A stretch of 64,000 bases of DNA from Methylomonas sp. MK1 (GCF_000365425.1 NZ_AQOV01000001.1:2170001-2234000), one strand, 5' to 3'; counted from the first letter of the stretch, positions 47,930 to 56,922 are shown. The notes: generated from the letters alone by a model not told the origin. Numbers and translations are program-made.

Positions 47930-49579
47930 ATGCGTAGCGAAATCAACATTAGCCCCAAGGGCTTGCAAGTCAGAGCGATCGCCGGCACTTACGTGGTGCT
48001 GTTGGCGTTTACCTGCCCCAAAGCCTACTGCGGCGGGTTACTGGGCTTCGGTATCCGTCGCGAGGATCATGAAAACGGCGAAGTGACTTGGCTGCGCGGC
48101 TTGAAGCGCTTCGACCTGCCCGGTGACGACGGTTACAGCGTCAGCAGCCGCGACCATCCGATCCAGAAATTTCATTGGGGTGACTACACCACCAAACCTG
48201 GCCGTACGTATACTTACACCATACACGCCCTGACCGGAAAACCGGGCGCATTAAAAACTTTCGAGTCGGTGGCAGTGCAAGTGAGTTGCGAACACCCGGT
48301 CGCCGTCGGCAACCAGGGACATGCCGTGCATTTCAATCGCAGCGCAGCTGCCAGCCAGGCTTTTGCATCGAGGTTTCCACATTTGCCGACCGGCGAAATT
48401 GTCGATGAAAACGCCCGCCGTTGGTTATCACGCGGCTTGGAGGAAGCCCTGATCGCCTATATCGACACTGCCAAAGCCAAACAGGGCCTACATTTATTTT
48501 TGTACGAATTTGCCAAAGACGCCTTTTTCCAGGCGTTAAAACGCGCCAAGTTGCGCAAAGTCAGACTGGAGATTTTGTACGACGGCTTGCTGGACGCCAA
48601 AGGCGATGGCCCCTCGCTCGACGCGCTGCCGCAGATCAAAAAATACGGCTTAAAAAGCGTCTGTAAGGCCCGCACCGGCGCCGGCTTGACTATCTCGCAT
48701 AACAAATTCATGGTGCTCAGCAACGGCAAAGGCCAGCCGATTTCGGTGTGGACCGGCTCCACCAATTTCACCGATGGCGCAATCTACGGGCAATCCAATG
48801 TCGGCCATGTCATCAGCGACGCCACAGTCGCCAAACAATATTTCGATTGGCACCAAGCCGTTTGGAAAAGCCCCAGTTTGCCGGGTGCCGATTCGCGGAA
48901 AATAGTAATGGGTTTAACCCAACCGCCTGCAACGACTGCTGCGGGCTCGCATCTAGTACTGAGTCCCCGCAAATCTACCGAAGCCATCAGCGAATGCGCG
49001 GAATGGGTAACGGCGAGCAAACGCATGATTTGCTTTACCGCGCCGTTTGCGATGCACGACGAACTGGAAGCCGCCCTAGTCAAAGCACCTGCGCACGTAT
49101 TGGGTTTGTTGAATACCCGCAGCGTGGTAGACAAAGCCTTGCACGACGCCCCCAACACCCAACTCGCGGCCAGCGCCGCCATTAACGAAAAATCCACCCT
49201 GGAAGTATGGCAAGGCCGATTATTAGCTGAGTCCAAGCATCATTCCGGCGTACACGTACATACCAAAATCCTGCTGGTTGACCCGCTCTCGGATAACCCA
49301 TTGGTCGTCACCGGCTCAGCCAACTTCAGCACCAACTCCTGCCGTTACAACGACGAAAACCAGTTATTCATCATCGGCGATACGGCGGTCGCCGATGTTT
49401 ATCTGGGCGAATTCATGCGCATGTTCGATCATTACTATTTCCGCGACTATTCCGCCTGGGCCGCCAAGCAGAAAAAGCTCAATCCGCAGGCCGGCTTTCT
49501 GGACGGCACAGACCAATGGGCTTTACGCTTTTTCGACGGCGGCGAACGGGAGGCTGCAAGGTTGGCGTTTTTTGGTTGA
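47930..49579 (+). CDS. Phospholipase D-like protein with two HKD motifs
   Basis: 549 residues, no signal peptide, so cytoplasmic or exported by another route. An N-terminal beta domain (about 10-125, AGTYVVLLAFTCPKAYCGGL onward) precedes two PLD domains with H257-N-K259 (then GSTNFTDG) and H444-T-K446 (then GSANFSTNS). The catalytic pair therefore forms within one chain. Bacterial enzymes of this type act on phospholipids or nucleic acid; the sequence does not decide which. The ATG at 47930 follows GGAGA by 7 bases. Flanked by the RNase T2 remnant and the MacAB genes; no operon. Confidence 0.85.
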   Translation: MRSEINISPKGLQVRAIAGTYVVLLAFTCPKAYCGGLLGFGIRREDHENGEVTWLRGLKRFDLPGDDGYSVSSRDHPIQKFHWGDYTTKPGRTYTYTIHALTGKPGALKTFESVAVQVSCEHPVAVGNQGHAVHFNRSAAASQAFASRFPHLPTGEIVDENARRWLSRGLEEALIAYIDTAKAKQGLHLFLYEFAKDAFFQALKRAKLRKVRLEILYDGLLDAKGDGPSLDALPQIKKYGLKSVCKARTGAGLTISHNKFMVLSNGKGQPISVWTGSTNFTDGAIYGQSNVGHVISDATVAKQYFDWHQAVWKSPSLPGADSRKIVMGLTQPPATTAAGSHLVLSPRKSTEAISECAEWVTASKRMICFTAPFAMHDELEAALVKAPAHVLGLLNTRSVVDKALHDAPNTQLAASAAINEKSTLEVWQGRLLAESKHHSGVHVHTKILLVDPLSDNPLVVTGSANFSTNSCRYNDENQLFIIGDTAVADVYLGEFMRMFDHYYFRDYSAWAAKQKKLNPQAGFLDGTDQWALRFFDGGEREAARLAFFG

Positions 49580-49917
49580 AAAGTTCCTCTAAGGAGTAAA
49601 GGACTCTCCATCTCCCTCTGGGAGGAGGCCGGTATGATGCAATATATTTAGAGATCCCCCTAAATCTTGCCTATCAATCTACGTCTAGGTAGACAGGCGC
49701 TAATCAAACTTTACCAAGCTTTACCTTTCCTAGAGGTTTGCCGGCTTGCCAAGCAAAGTGGCAGATAATACACTGCAAGCTAGTTTCAAAAGCCGCTCGC
49801 CCGCCGATTTGCAACGGGTTGATGCAGCGCACTCCCCAGATACCGCTGTCGAAGCCATCGCCACTACTGCTGGTCGGGAAACTATCCGTAATCCTAAAGT
49901 AGCCATTGATTAGTGCC
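49580..49917. other. Gap between PLD gene and macA: palindrome fragment and possible gene remnant
   Basis: 49610-49633 (CTCCCTCTGGGAGGAGGC and flanks) is a partial copy of the palindromic repeat at 53111 and 59921. On the minus strand, about 49704-49920 keeps an open frame containing RITDSFPTSSSGDGFDSGIW and CINPLQIGGRAAFETSLQC, which reads like a protein C-terminus but has no identifiable start or family. No clear promoter was seen. Confidence 0.35.
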
Positions 49918-51126
49918 ATGCCGCAATCTCCCGCTTCATCGTCAAACCGCCGGCGCCTGCGCTGGCTTGTCATGTTTTTATTGGCCATAGCCGTTGCTGT
50001 TGGCAGCTGGTATCTTGCCAAGCAACCCAAAAATACCGACCAGGACCACGCCGAAACTGTTGAAGTGACGCTCGGCGACCTGGAAGAAAACGTCACCGCC
50101 CAAGGCAAGCTGGAACCCAAGGAATACGTGGATGTCGGTGCGCAGGTCACCGGCCAGCTGCAAAAAATCTACGTCAAAATCGGCGATAACGTCCAGGCCG
50201 GCCAACTGTTGGCGCAGATCGACCCTCGCATATATGCCGCTCGAGTCGCGGCGGACGAAGCCAATATCAAGAATTTGCAGGCACAACTGGCCGGTCAACA
50301 GGCGCAAGTGGTGTTTGCTCAACAGCAATACGACCGCAACCGCGAGTTGTTGCAAAGCAAGGGCGTCAGCGTCCAGGACTTTCAAAATAGCGAGTTCACC
50401 TTAAAAAACGCCAAAGCCACTGCTGAGTCGCTGCAAGCGCAAATTGAGCAGGTGCAATCGACCTTAAACGGCGACAAGACCAATCTGGGTTTTACCAAAA
50501 TCTTTGCCTCGATGGACGGCACCATGGTCGATCAGAAAGCCCGCGAAGGCCAAACCTTAAACGCCAACCAAACTACCCCGACCATCCTGCAACTGGCCAA
50601 GCTGGACACGATGACGGTGCGCGCTCAGGTGGCCGAGGCCGACGTGATGCGTTTACGTTCCGAAATGCCGGTGTATTTCACCACGCTGGGTTCCGGCGAA
50701 CGACGCTGGCAAGGCACAGTGCGGCAAATTTTGCCGACACCGGAAGTGATCAATAATGTGGTGCTCTACAACGTATTGGTTGATGTCGATAACAGCGACC
50801 GGCAACTGATGACCGGCATGAGCACGCAGATGTTTTTCGTGCTGGGCAAAGCCGAACAAGTGCCGCTGATTCCCGTCAATGTCCTGGGGCCGCGCCAGCG
50901 CAACCAGGATCAAGGCAACGGTCATGCTTACCAGGTAAAAGTCCTGACCGAGCAAGGCCCGCAAGACAAAATCGTGCAAATTGGCTTGAGAACCCGCCGC
51001 TTCGTGCAAGTACTTGAAGGGCTAGCAGCCGGCGACCGGGTGCAAATCGCTGCCGGCAAAGAGGATAAAGCCAAAAACCGCAAAAAAGACCAAGGCTATC
51101 CTGGTGCCGGGGTTCCCAGGCTATGA
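49918..51126 (+). CDS. macA: MacA-like periplasmic adaptor of an ABC exporter
   Basis: 402 residues from the ATG at 49918; a TTG four codons upstream is also in frame. One N-terminal membrane helix (about 15-33), lipoyl halves (YVDVGAQVTGQLQKIYVKIG; MDGTMVDQKAREGQTLNAN), an alpha hairpin (about 100-175) and a MacA-like beta-barrel (VEVTLGDLEENVTAQGKLEP). It links the MacB ABC transporter to an outer-membrane channel. The stop overlaps the macB start (ATGA). Confidence 0.92.
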   Translation: MPQSPASSSNRRRLRWLVMFLLAIAVAVGSWYLAKQPKNTDQDHAETVEVTLGDLEENVTAQGKLEPKEYVDVGAQVTGQLQKIYVKIGDNVQAGQLLAQIDPRIYAARVAADEANIKNLQAQLAGQQAQVVFAQQQYDRNRELLQSKGVSVQDFQNSEFTLKNAKATAESLQAQIEQVQSTLNGDKTNLGFTKIFASMDGTMVDQKAREGQTLNANQTTPTILQLAKLDTMTVRAQVAEADVMRLRSEMPVYFTTLGSGERRWQGTVRQILPTPEVINNVVLYNVLVDVDNSDRQLMTGMSTQMFFVLGKAEQVPLIPVNVLGPRQRNQDQGNGHAYQVKVLTEQGPQDKIVQIGLRTRRFVQVLEGLAAGDRVQIAAGKEDKAKNRKKDQGYPGAGVPRL

Positions 51127-53060
51127 GCGCCCTGCCCCTGCTGGAACTAAAACATATTCAGCGTTTTTACCCTAACGGCGACAGCATCGTCCGCGCCTTG
51201 GACGATGTATCACTGACCATCTGGCCTGGCGAGTTTGTAGCCATCATCGGCCAGTCCGGTTCCGGCAAATCGACGTTGATGAATCTGATCGGCTGTCTGG
51301 ATAAAGCCGACGTCGGCAGCTACCGGGTGTTAGATCAGGACGTTGCCGATTTAAACCCTGATCAACTGGCGGCGCTGCGCCGGGAAAGTTTTGGCTTTGT
51401 CTTCCAGCGCTACAACCTATTAAATACCGCCAGCGCCGCCGAAAACATCGAAATCCCCGCCCTGTACGCCGGCCTCAACAAGCCAGAGCGCCGGCAGCGC
51501 GCCTTGCAATTACTCGCCAAACTAGGCTTAGCAGACCGCAGCGAACAGAAGCCCATGCAACTCTCCGGCGGCCAGCAACAACGGGTCGCCATCGCCCGCG
51601 CCTTGGTAAACGATCCGCCGGTGGTCCTGGCCGACGAACCCACCGGCGCGCTGGACAGCCAGAGCGGCATGGAAGTGATGGCTTTACTAAAAGCCCTGCA
51701 CCAGGAAGGCCGCACCATTTTATTGATCACTCACGACGACAAAGTCGCCGCACACGCGCAACGCATCGTCACTATCGCCGACGGCAAAATCGTCAGCGAT
51801 GGCGTGGCCAATCGCAGCGGCCAGTTGCTGGCCCCCACCGTGCATCGCGGGATCGGCGCTGCCGGCCTGCTGGCCGAACTTGGCGAAGCTGCGAAAACGG
51901 CCTTGCGCTCATTGCGCGCCAACCTGTTTCGCACCGCCTTGACCTTATTGGGTATCGTGATTGGCGTTGCCGCCGTGGTCACCATGTTGGCGGTCGGCCA
52001 GGGCAGTCAGGAAAAAGTGCTGGAACAGATGCGAGCCATGGGCACCAACGTCCTGTCTATCCGCCCCGGCATTACCGGCTTTCGCGGCGGCGGCGATATC
52101 GCCACCTTGATGCCGGCGGATGCCGACGCCATCGCCGAACTGGACAACGTGCTGTGGGCCTCGCCGGAACGCAGCAGCCGCATGACGGTGCGCTACGGCA
52201 ATGTCGATTACGCCACCAGCGTGCAGGGCGTGGCCTCCAGCATGCCGCAAGTGCGTGACTGGCCCTTGGGCAGCGGCGATTTCTTCGACGAGCGCGACCA
52301 GCGCCGCTATGCGCCGGTAATGGTGCTGGGTGAGACCGTGCGCAAATTGTTATTTGTAGACGGCGAAGACCCGCTGGGCCGCTATGTAATGATCGGCAAT
52401 ATCCCCTTCGAAGTGATCGGCGTAATGTCCAGCAAAGGTGCCGACGCCATGGGGACCGACCGCGACGATTCGGTGTTCGTGCCGATCAGTACCGGTTTAA
52501 TCCGTTTGTTTGGGCAAAAGTATTTAGGCGGGATTACCGTGCTGGTAAAGGATGTCTCCATAATCGACACCACCCAGCAAGCCATCAGCGATTTGCTGAT
52601 TGCCCGCCATCAAACAGAGGATTTTCGCATCCGTAACATGGCTTCCATCATCGAATCGGCCACTGAAACCCAAAATACCTTTACGATGATGCTGGGCATC
52701 GTCGCGGCCATTTCCTTGCTGGTCGGCGGCATCGGTGTGATGAATATCATGCTGGTCAGCGTCACCGAACGCACCCGCGAGATTGGCATCCGCATCGCCA
52801 CCGGCGCTCGCCGCCGCGACATTTTGCTGCAATTTAACACCGAAGCCGCTGTGGTCTGCACCTTGGGCGGCCTGATGGGCGTACTGCTGGGCTTTGCCGC
52901 CGGTTATGTCCTGAAGTATTTTGAAATGGCGGTGTTGTTTTCCCCGCTGCCGGCCATCTTGGCGTTTTCCTGCGCCTTCGGCACCGGCTTGCTGTTTGGT
53001 TATTTACCGGCCCGCAAGGCGGCGTATCTGGACCCGGTCGTGGCCTTGGCGGCGGAATGA
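51123..53060 (+). CDS. macB: MacB-like ABC exporter (ATPase + FtsX-type permease)
   Basis: 645 residues. ABC domain 1-230: Walker A GQSGSGKS (43-50), signature LSGGQQQRVAIARA, Walker B VVLADEPTGALDS. Then a first membrane helix (about 275-297), a large periplasmic domain (about 300-520) and three helices in the FtsX domain (ISLLVGGIGVMNIMLVSVTE, RTREIGIRIATGARRRDI). Members export macrolides, peptides or siderophores by mechanotransmission; the substrate here is unknown. Operon with macA; the outer-membrane partner lies 253 bases downstream after repeats. Confidence 0.94.
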   Translation: MSALPLLELKHIQRFYPNGDSIVRALDDVSLTIWPGEFVAIIGQSGSGKSTLMNLIGCLDKADVGSYRVLDQDVADLNPDQLAALRRESFGFVFQRYNLLNTASAAENIEIPALYAGLNKPERRQRALQLLAKLGLADRSEQKPMQLSGGQQQRVAIARALVNDPPVVLADEPTGALDSQSGMEVMALLKALHQEGRTILLITHDDKVAAHAQRIVTIADGKIVSDGVANRSGQLLAPTVHRGIGAAGLLAELGEAAKTALRSLRANLFRTALTLLGIVIGVAAVVTMLAVGQGSQEKVLEQMRAMGTNVLSIRPGITGFRGGGDIATLMPADADAIAELDNVLWASPERSSRMTVRYGNVDYATSVQGVASSMPQVRDWPLGSGDFFDERDQRRYAPVMVLGETVRKLLFVDGEDPLGRYVMIGNIPFEVIGVMSSKGADAMGTDRDDSVFVPISTGLIRLFGQKYLGGITVLVKDVSIIDTTQQAISDLLIARHQTEDFRIRNMASIIESATETQNTFTMMLGIVAAISLLVGGIGVMNIMLVSVTERTREIGIRIATGARRRDILLQFNTEAAVVCTLGGLMGVLLGFAAGYVLKYFEMAVLFSPLPAILAFSCAFGTGLLFGYLPARKAAYLDPVVALAAE

Positions 53061-53110
53061 GTAAATTTATTAACCCAGCCTTTCGGGAATTTCTAAATAC
53101 TCAAAAAGAC

Positions 53111-53198
53111 TCCTGCTCCCTCAGGGAGAAGGTTGGGATGAGGGAATCAAATCAACAATTTACATCCCTCACCCTAGCCCTCTCCCTGAGGGAGAGGG
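53111..53198. repeat. Palindromic dispersed repeat (CTCCCTCAGGGAG type), copy 1
   Basis: TGCTCCCTCAGGGAGAAGG, then TTGGGATGAGGG, then CATCCCTCACCCTAGCCC and TCTCCCTGAGGGAGAGGG. Both ends are hairpins, and the centre pairs GGGATGAGGG with CCCTCACCC. A second copy is at 59921. Translated frames give LTLALSLRER, the familiar spurious peptide of this repeat class. Confidence 0.9.
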
Positions 53199-53231
53199 TA
53201 TTTTTAGAGGTTCCCTTAAATTCCTTGGACT

Positions 53232-53295
53232 CGTCACTCCGGCGCATACGGGAGCCCAGTTATCACACTGGATTCCCGCTTTCGCGGGAATGACG
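53232..53295. repeat. REP-like palindrome (CGTCA...TCCCGC/GCGGGA...TGACG), copy 1
   Basis: Outer CGTCA (53232-53236) pairs with TGACG (53291-53295). Inner hairpin ATTCCCGC, TTTC, GCGGGAAT (53272-53291). It ends 18 bases before the outer-membrane-factor ATG, between macB and its partner gene. A related copy is at 63847 in the opposite orientation. Confidence 0.88.
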
Positions 53296-53313
53296 CCCAA
53301 TCTGGACTCAAGA

Positions 53314-54708
53314 ATGAGATTAATCAAGCCTGTTAGCTTGCTATTTGCCGGCGCCGTGCTGTTGACGAGTGGCTGTAATTTATTGACAGACTACCAACGC
53401 CCATACGTGGAAACCCCGGCGCAATGGCACGAACCCGCGCAAACCGCTTCGGCTACCGTCGATCCGCAATGGTGGCAAGCCTTTGCCAGCGATCAACTCA
53501 ACCGTTTGATGCGCGAGGCTTTGGCCTACAACAACGACCTAGCCGCCGCTACGCAACGCGTCGCCCAAGCCCGCGCCCAAGCGAAAATAGCCGGTGCCGG
53601 GTTGTGGCCGGCGGCTACTTTGAGCGGCGATTTCAGCGACAACCGCAACAACAAAACCGATAGCCAGCAAAGCAGCGGCCAAATCGACATTGCTTACGAA
53701 GTGGATTTATGGGGCGCCAACCGCGCCAGACGCGATGCCGGCACCGCATTGATGCTCAGCCAAATCTTCGCCCGCGATGCTTTGCAATTGTTGGTGATGG
53801 CCGATGTCGGCCAGGCGTATTTCAACCTGTTGGCGATCCAGGAACGTCGGCAAATCGCCAGCGATTTTCTGGACACCGTCAACGCGATTTTGACCATCAT
53901 CGAAGCCCGGCAACGAGCCGGCGCGGCTTACGAACTGGAAGTTGCGCAGCAGCGCACCGCGCAAGCCAACGCCCGCGCCAGCCTGGATTTATTGATACAA
54001 CAGCAAACGCTGGCGGAAAACAGCCTGGCAATTTTGTTGGGCCATCCGCCGCAAACCCAGGCGCTGGAGGCTGCCCGCTTCGCCGACTTAACCGTGCCCG
54101 ACATCGCCGCCGAGCAACCTGCCAACCTACTGCAACGCCGGCCTGACATCGGCCAAGTAGAAATGCAATTGATTGCCGCCAATGCCGACATCGCCGTGGC
54201 CCGCGCCGGGTTTTACCCCAAACTGCAACTTAGCCTGGGCAGCGTATTAGCCAACCCGCAACCCGCTGGGGTCGCGGCGACGCTGGCAGCCGGCTTGACC
54301 CAACCCTTGTTTCAAGGCGGTCGTTTGGAAGGCGCGTTGAGTAACGCCCTGGCCGCGAATGCGGAATTGGCGGAAATTTATCGGAAAACCGTGCTGACGG
54401 CGTTTAAGGAAGTCGAAGACGCCGCCTCCATTTACAACAACTCCAGCCGCCGCCTAAGCGCCCTGGAAATCGCCGCCGCGCAAGCCCGCCTGGCTTACAA
54501 CATCTCCCAGGAGCGCTACCGGCTGGGCGCCATCGACTATCAAGCCTTGTTAAACACCCAGACCAGTTACCTCAGCACCGAAAACAGCCGGGTGCAGGCC
54601 CGCTTGGATGTTCTGGTTGCTCAGGTGCAGCTGTATAAAGCTTTGGGTGGCGGTTGGTCTTTGAATGAACAAAATACTGATTTGTCCGACTTGGCGCCGG
54701 GGCCATAG
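53314..54708 (+). CDS. Outer-membrane efflux lipoprotein (NodT family), partner of MacAB
   Basis: 464 residues from the ATG at 53314. An in-frame ATG at 53290 lies inside the REP hairpin and is rejected. The lipobox is LLTSGC. Two OEP repeats follow with YEVDLWGANRARRDAGTALM, LLQRRPDIGQVEMQLIAANA, FYPKLQLSLGS and RYRLGAIDYQALLNTQTSYL. A TolC-like channel for the MacAB exporter is inferred from adjacency and orientation. It could be transcribed through the repeats or from its own promoter; none is obvious. Confidence 0.92.
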   Translation: MRLIKPVSLLFAGAVLLTSGCNLLTDYQRPYVETPAQWHEPAQTASATVDPQWWQAFASDQLNRLMREALAYNNDLAAATQRVAQARAQAKIAGAGLWPAATLSGDFSDNRNNKTDSQQSSGQIDIAYEVDLWGANRARRDAGTALMLSQIFARDALQLLVMADVGQAYFNLLAIQERRQIASDFLDTVNAILTIIEARQRAGAAYELEVAQQRTAQANARASLDLLIQQQTLAENSLAILLGHPPQTQALEAARFADLTVPDIAAEQPANLLQRRPDIGQVEMQLIAANADIAVARAGFYPKLQLSLGSVLANPQPAGVAATLAAGLTQPLFQGGRLEGALSNALAANAELAEIYRKTVLTAFKEVEDAASIYNNSSRRLSALEIAAAQARLAYNISQERYRLGAIDYQALLNTQTSYLSTENSRVQARLDVLVAQVQLYKALGGGWSLNEQNTDLSDLAPGP

Positions 54709-54822
54709 ACACATTAGAATTCGGCTATAGAAATAACTAGCGCCCGGAATTTGACGTATTTGTCAGGGAGCTTAGGATAGATTAAATTTTGATAACAGAT
54801 TGAGATAATCTATGAATTTTTT

Positions 54823-54895
54823 ATTTAACAAACCGATTAGACCGCAGTTTGACGCAATGTTTTGCGTCATTTAGGACGCCTAATTTTAGTTATGT
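54823..54895 (+). other. Probable attC site preceding the first cassette
   Basis: ATTTAAC (54823-54829, fits RYYYAAC) and GTTATGT (54889-54895). In between, ATTAG pairs with CTAAT and TGACGCAA, TGTT, TTGCGTCA (54850-54869) forms a perfect 8-bp hairpin. The 3' end TAATTTTAGTTATG resembles the TAACTTTACGTTATG end of the attC at 56917. The site lacks the TCAA motif of the three clear attCs, so it is less certain. Confidence 0.5.
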
Positions 54896-54907
54896 TGCGA
54901 GTAAATA

Positions 54908-55159
54908 ATGGATAGCATTCTTGAGGGAATTGTTGAATTTATTAAATTTATACTCTGGCAAATCTTTTGGTGCTTACTTCTGTTCAATCTCGGACGGATA
55001 TTTCTATTGTTGGTCACACTAGGTAACTATCCACGAGGAGATAAACTAGAAAAGGATGTCAATCTAATATCTGGTGTCGGGACGGGGGTCCTGTTTGTTA
55101 CTTGGTCAACCATTGCAATCTATAACAACTGGGGGCCTTATGCAGGTTCAGCAACATAA
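54908..55159 (+). CDS. Cassette 1: small membrane protein of unknown function
   Basis: 83 residues with two predicted membrane helices (about 8-38, FIKFILWQIFWCLLLFNLGR onward, and about 53-72, GVGTGVLFVTWSTIAIYNNW). The loop has NYPRGDKLEKDVNL. It resembles small cassette-borne membrane proteins of the YccF or DUF-type class in general outline, but no family is assigned. Codon use is AT-rich, unlike its chromosomal neighbours. No strong ribosome binding site (GAGTAAATA). Confidence 0.6.
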   Translation: MDSILEGIVEFIKFILWQIFWCLLLFNLGRIFLLLVTLGNYPRGDKLEKDVNLISGVGTGVLFVTWSTIAIYNNWGPYAGSAT

Positions 55160-55170
55160 CCTTACGTTTG
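55120..55170 (+). other. Possible degenerate attC between cassettes 1 and 2
   Basis: CATAACCTTACGTTTG (55155-55170) resembles the conserved 3' attC end (TAACTTTACGTTATG) of the later sites. The 5' side (TATAAC at 55121) overlaps the end of cassette 1's gene and has no TCAA motif. Weak on its own; supported only by position. Confidence 0.3.
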
Positions 55171-55210
55171 AAGGGACGCTTCGCCTATCAACTCCACATT
55201 AAGCATCGCA

Positions 55211-55732
55211 ATGTTCTCTCTACGATCCGCCGAAAAAGTTGTCGCTCTGGAAGGCTTTCCCCAATCATCCGTTGGTGCGCCATGCCCCGCAATTGTTGCC
55301 ACTGAACACTCGTTGGCTGTCCTGTTCTATGTCGACGAACCGGACCCCAACTGGGATGGAACCTATGTGCGTATGGTCGGCGTCGAGTCTTCCGTTGAAC
55401 CCGCTGCGGTTGTGTCGTTTGAGCGGCCATCTATTCACACGTTTGGCCCGCCAAATGATGAGGCATTTGCTGGTCACCGTCTGGCGTCAAAAGGCCTTCG
55501 CCCGTATGGCGCCTTCGAGATCCTGAACTCTCAGTGGATTCGGCAGCTTGAGAAGATGAATTCTGTTCATCCGAGGCATGGCCCAAAAAGGTACATGGAG
55601 GGCAAACGGCACTTCATCCTTACATTTCACGACACCACCTTTGAGTGCGTTGCTCGCGGTTATTCCATTGAACTCGCCCGCGCTTCCATCAAGGAACTAC
55701 TCGCAAAGCATGTCGAGGCTGTCAATGCCTAA
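55211..55732 (+). CDS. Cassette 2: uncharacterised soluble protein
   Basis: 173 residues, no signal peptide or membrane segment. Features are APCPAIVATEHSLAVLFYV, a DEPDPNWDGTYVRMVG strand pair, and GKRHFILTFHDTTFECVARG, a pattern that I have seen in uncharacterised bacterial proteins of this size and that is frequent in integron cassettes. The TAA stop falls inside the 5' attC core (CCTAAC), the usual cassette design. Function unknown. Confidence 0.75.
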   Translation: MFSLRSAEKVVALEGFPQSSVGAPCPAIVATEHSLAVLFYVDEPDPNWDGTYVRMVGVESSVEPAAVVSFERPSIHTFGPPNDEAFAGHRLASKGLRPYGAFEILNSQWIRQLEKMNSVHPRHGPKRYMEGKRHFILTFHDTTFECVARGYSIELARASIKELLAKHVEAVNA

Positions 55733-55813
55733 CACTGCGGTCAAGGCCGCTCCCTTCGGTCGCTGGACGCTGCGCGATAGAGCCGCGCAGCGCCGGTTAG
55801 CTCTACGTTAAAT
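55727..55813 (+). other. attC recombination site
   Basis: 5' core GCCTAAC (55727-55733, RYYYAAC) followed by ACTGCGGTCAAGGCCGC, and 3' GGTTAGCTCTACGTTAAAT ending GTTAAAT (55807-55813, GTTRRRY). The centre holds a GC-rich imperfect palindrome (CTGCGCG with CGCGCAG). 87 bases. The stop of cassette 2 lies in its first core. Confidence 0.88.
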
Positions 55814-55835
55814 ATCTTTTCCAGAGGATTTTTTC

Positions 55836-56273
55836 ATGAGGGTTCTCCAAATAGCTGCCGGTGGTATTGTTGCCGGGTTGCTTATCGTTGCAGGTGAGGC
55901 AGTCTTGAATCTGTTACTACTCGCAGACGAGTGGGCTAAGCTATTTTCTCAACTCGCCCTGCCCCAGCCAACAGTCGCCATCGCAGCGCAGGGCGTACTG
56001 AAGCTAATTCTTCTTGGGTTTTTTTCTGTCTGGCTCGCCATTACATTCAAGCCTGCCCATGTGTCTCCCCGTAACGCGGGCATTGTCACAGGGCTTATCG
56101 TCTGGTTTCTTGTTTGGGCCTGGGTTCAATGGGGCATGCTGCTAGCCGGGTACGTTTCGCCAACCATCGCAGTGACAACCGTTATTTGGGGTTTTATCGA
56201 ACTGCCACTTGCGGTGTGGGCTGGTGTTTCGTTGCATCATCTAACATCGCGCTCAACCGGAGCGCGGTTGTAA
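55836..56273 (+). CDS. Cassette 3: four-helix membrane protein
   Basis: 145 residues with four membrane helices (about 5-30, 47-69, 80-103, 111-132). AGAGGA 8 bases before the ATG supports the start. No known family or catalytic motif; the sequence has an Asn/Glu-containing first helix (GEAVLNLLLLADEW). It reads through the 5' core of the following attC (stop at 56271-56273), so its last dozen residues (TSRSTGARL) are encoded by the recombination site. Confidence 0.7.
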   Translation: MRVLQIAAGGIVAGLLIVAGEAVLNLLLLADEWAKLFSQLALPQPTVAIAAQGVLKLILLGFFSVWLAITFKPAHVSPRNAGIVTGLIVWFLVWAWVQWGMLLAGYVSPTIAVTTVIWGFIELPLAVWAGVSLHHLTSRSTGARL

Positions 56274-56325
56274 TACAGTTTTATTTTTCAGCTTTTCGTG
56301 CCGCGCGGTTAGCTTTACGTTAGCG
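56239..56325 (+). other. attC recombination site
   Basis: 5' core ATCTAAC (56239-56245) then ATCGCGCTCAACCGG, and 3' GCGCGGTTAGCTTTACGTTAG. The palindromic arms CGCGC/GCGCG pair across an 87-base site. Shares TCAA and GGTTAGCTTTACGTTA with the sites at 55727 and 56917. Confidence 0.88.
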
Positions 56326-56392
56326 GCCACACGAAGACAACTGGGAACGCCAAGCGTAAAATACCCTAGCCTCAGCCAAAGGAGTATTCACC

Positions 56393-56623
56393 ATGTCCGC
56401 GTTACTAGTCGAGTTAGAGAAACAAGCATGTTCACTTTCGCCTGAAGAGCGAGCACATCTTGCTGAGGTTCTTCTTGAGTCACTACATGACACCCCCCTA
56501 TCCGAAATCGAAACAGAGTGGGAACGAGAAATTGAGAAGCGCACCGCCGCTTTCGACAGGGGGGAGCTACAGACCTATCCGGCAGAGGATGTGTTTTCTG
56601 AAGCAAGGCGCATGACCCAGTGA
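56393..56623 (+). CDS. Cassette 4: addiction-module antitoxin (RelB/ParD-like, TIGR02574 type)
   Basis: 76 residues: MSALLVELEKQACSLSPEER, then AHLAEVLLESLHDTP and EWEREIEKRTAAFDRGELQT with YPAEDVFSEARR. This is the widespread short addiction-module antitoxin; the C-terminal stretch contacts the toxin. AAGGAG 8 bases before the ATG. Its stop overlaps the toxin GTG start (GTGA). Confidence 0.9.
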   Translation: MSALLVELEKQACSLSPEERAHLAEVLLESLHDTPLSEIETEWEREIEKRTAAFDRGELQTYPAEDVFSEARRMTQ

Positions 56624-56922
56624 AGCGAGCACGTTTTGTCGCAGAAGCTCGCCAAGAATTTCTCGCTGAGGTCGCTTATTACAACGAAGCACAACCGGGC
56701 TTAGGAGACCGCTTTACCAAAGCAGTCGAAGAAGCAACTGCCCGAGCTCTGACTTTTCCGCTATCTGGGACACCATCAGCTTCAAATACGAGGCACGTTT
56801 TTCTCAAAGGGTTTCCTTTCTCGCTTTTCTACCGACAAGATGCCGAAGGCATAGTCGTTTTTGCAACTTCACATAATTCCCGGAAACCTCGTTACTGGGT
56901 CGGTCGTACCATTAGTTTCTAA
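56620..56922 (+). CDS. Cassette 4: RelE/ParE-superfamily toxin
   Basis: 100 residues from a GTG overlapping the antitoxin stop. Typical motifs are VAEARQEFLAEVAYYNEAQP, GLGDRFTKAVEEAT, FPLSGTPSASNTRHVFLKGF and PFSLFYRQDAEGIVVFATSH. These proteins inhibit gyrase (ParE) or cut mRNA on the ribosome (RelE); the sequence suggests the ParE/RelE2-like branch without deciding. Within an integron array, such modules are known to stabilise the cassettes. The stop TAA lies in the next attC core. Confidence 0.9.
   Translation: MKRARFVAEARQEFLAEVAYYNEAQPGLGDRFTKAVEEATARALTFPLSGTPSASNTRHVFLKGFPFSLFYRQDAEGIVVFATSHNSRKPRYWVGRTISF

Noticed and set aside
53290..53313. Upstream ATG of the outer-membrane factor
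   Set aside because: It is part of the REP hairpin; the ATG at 53314 starts directly before the basic lipoprotein signal.
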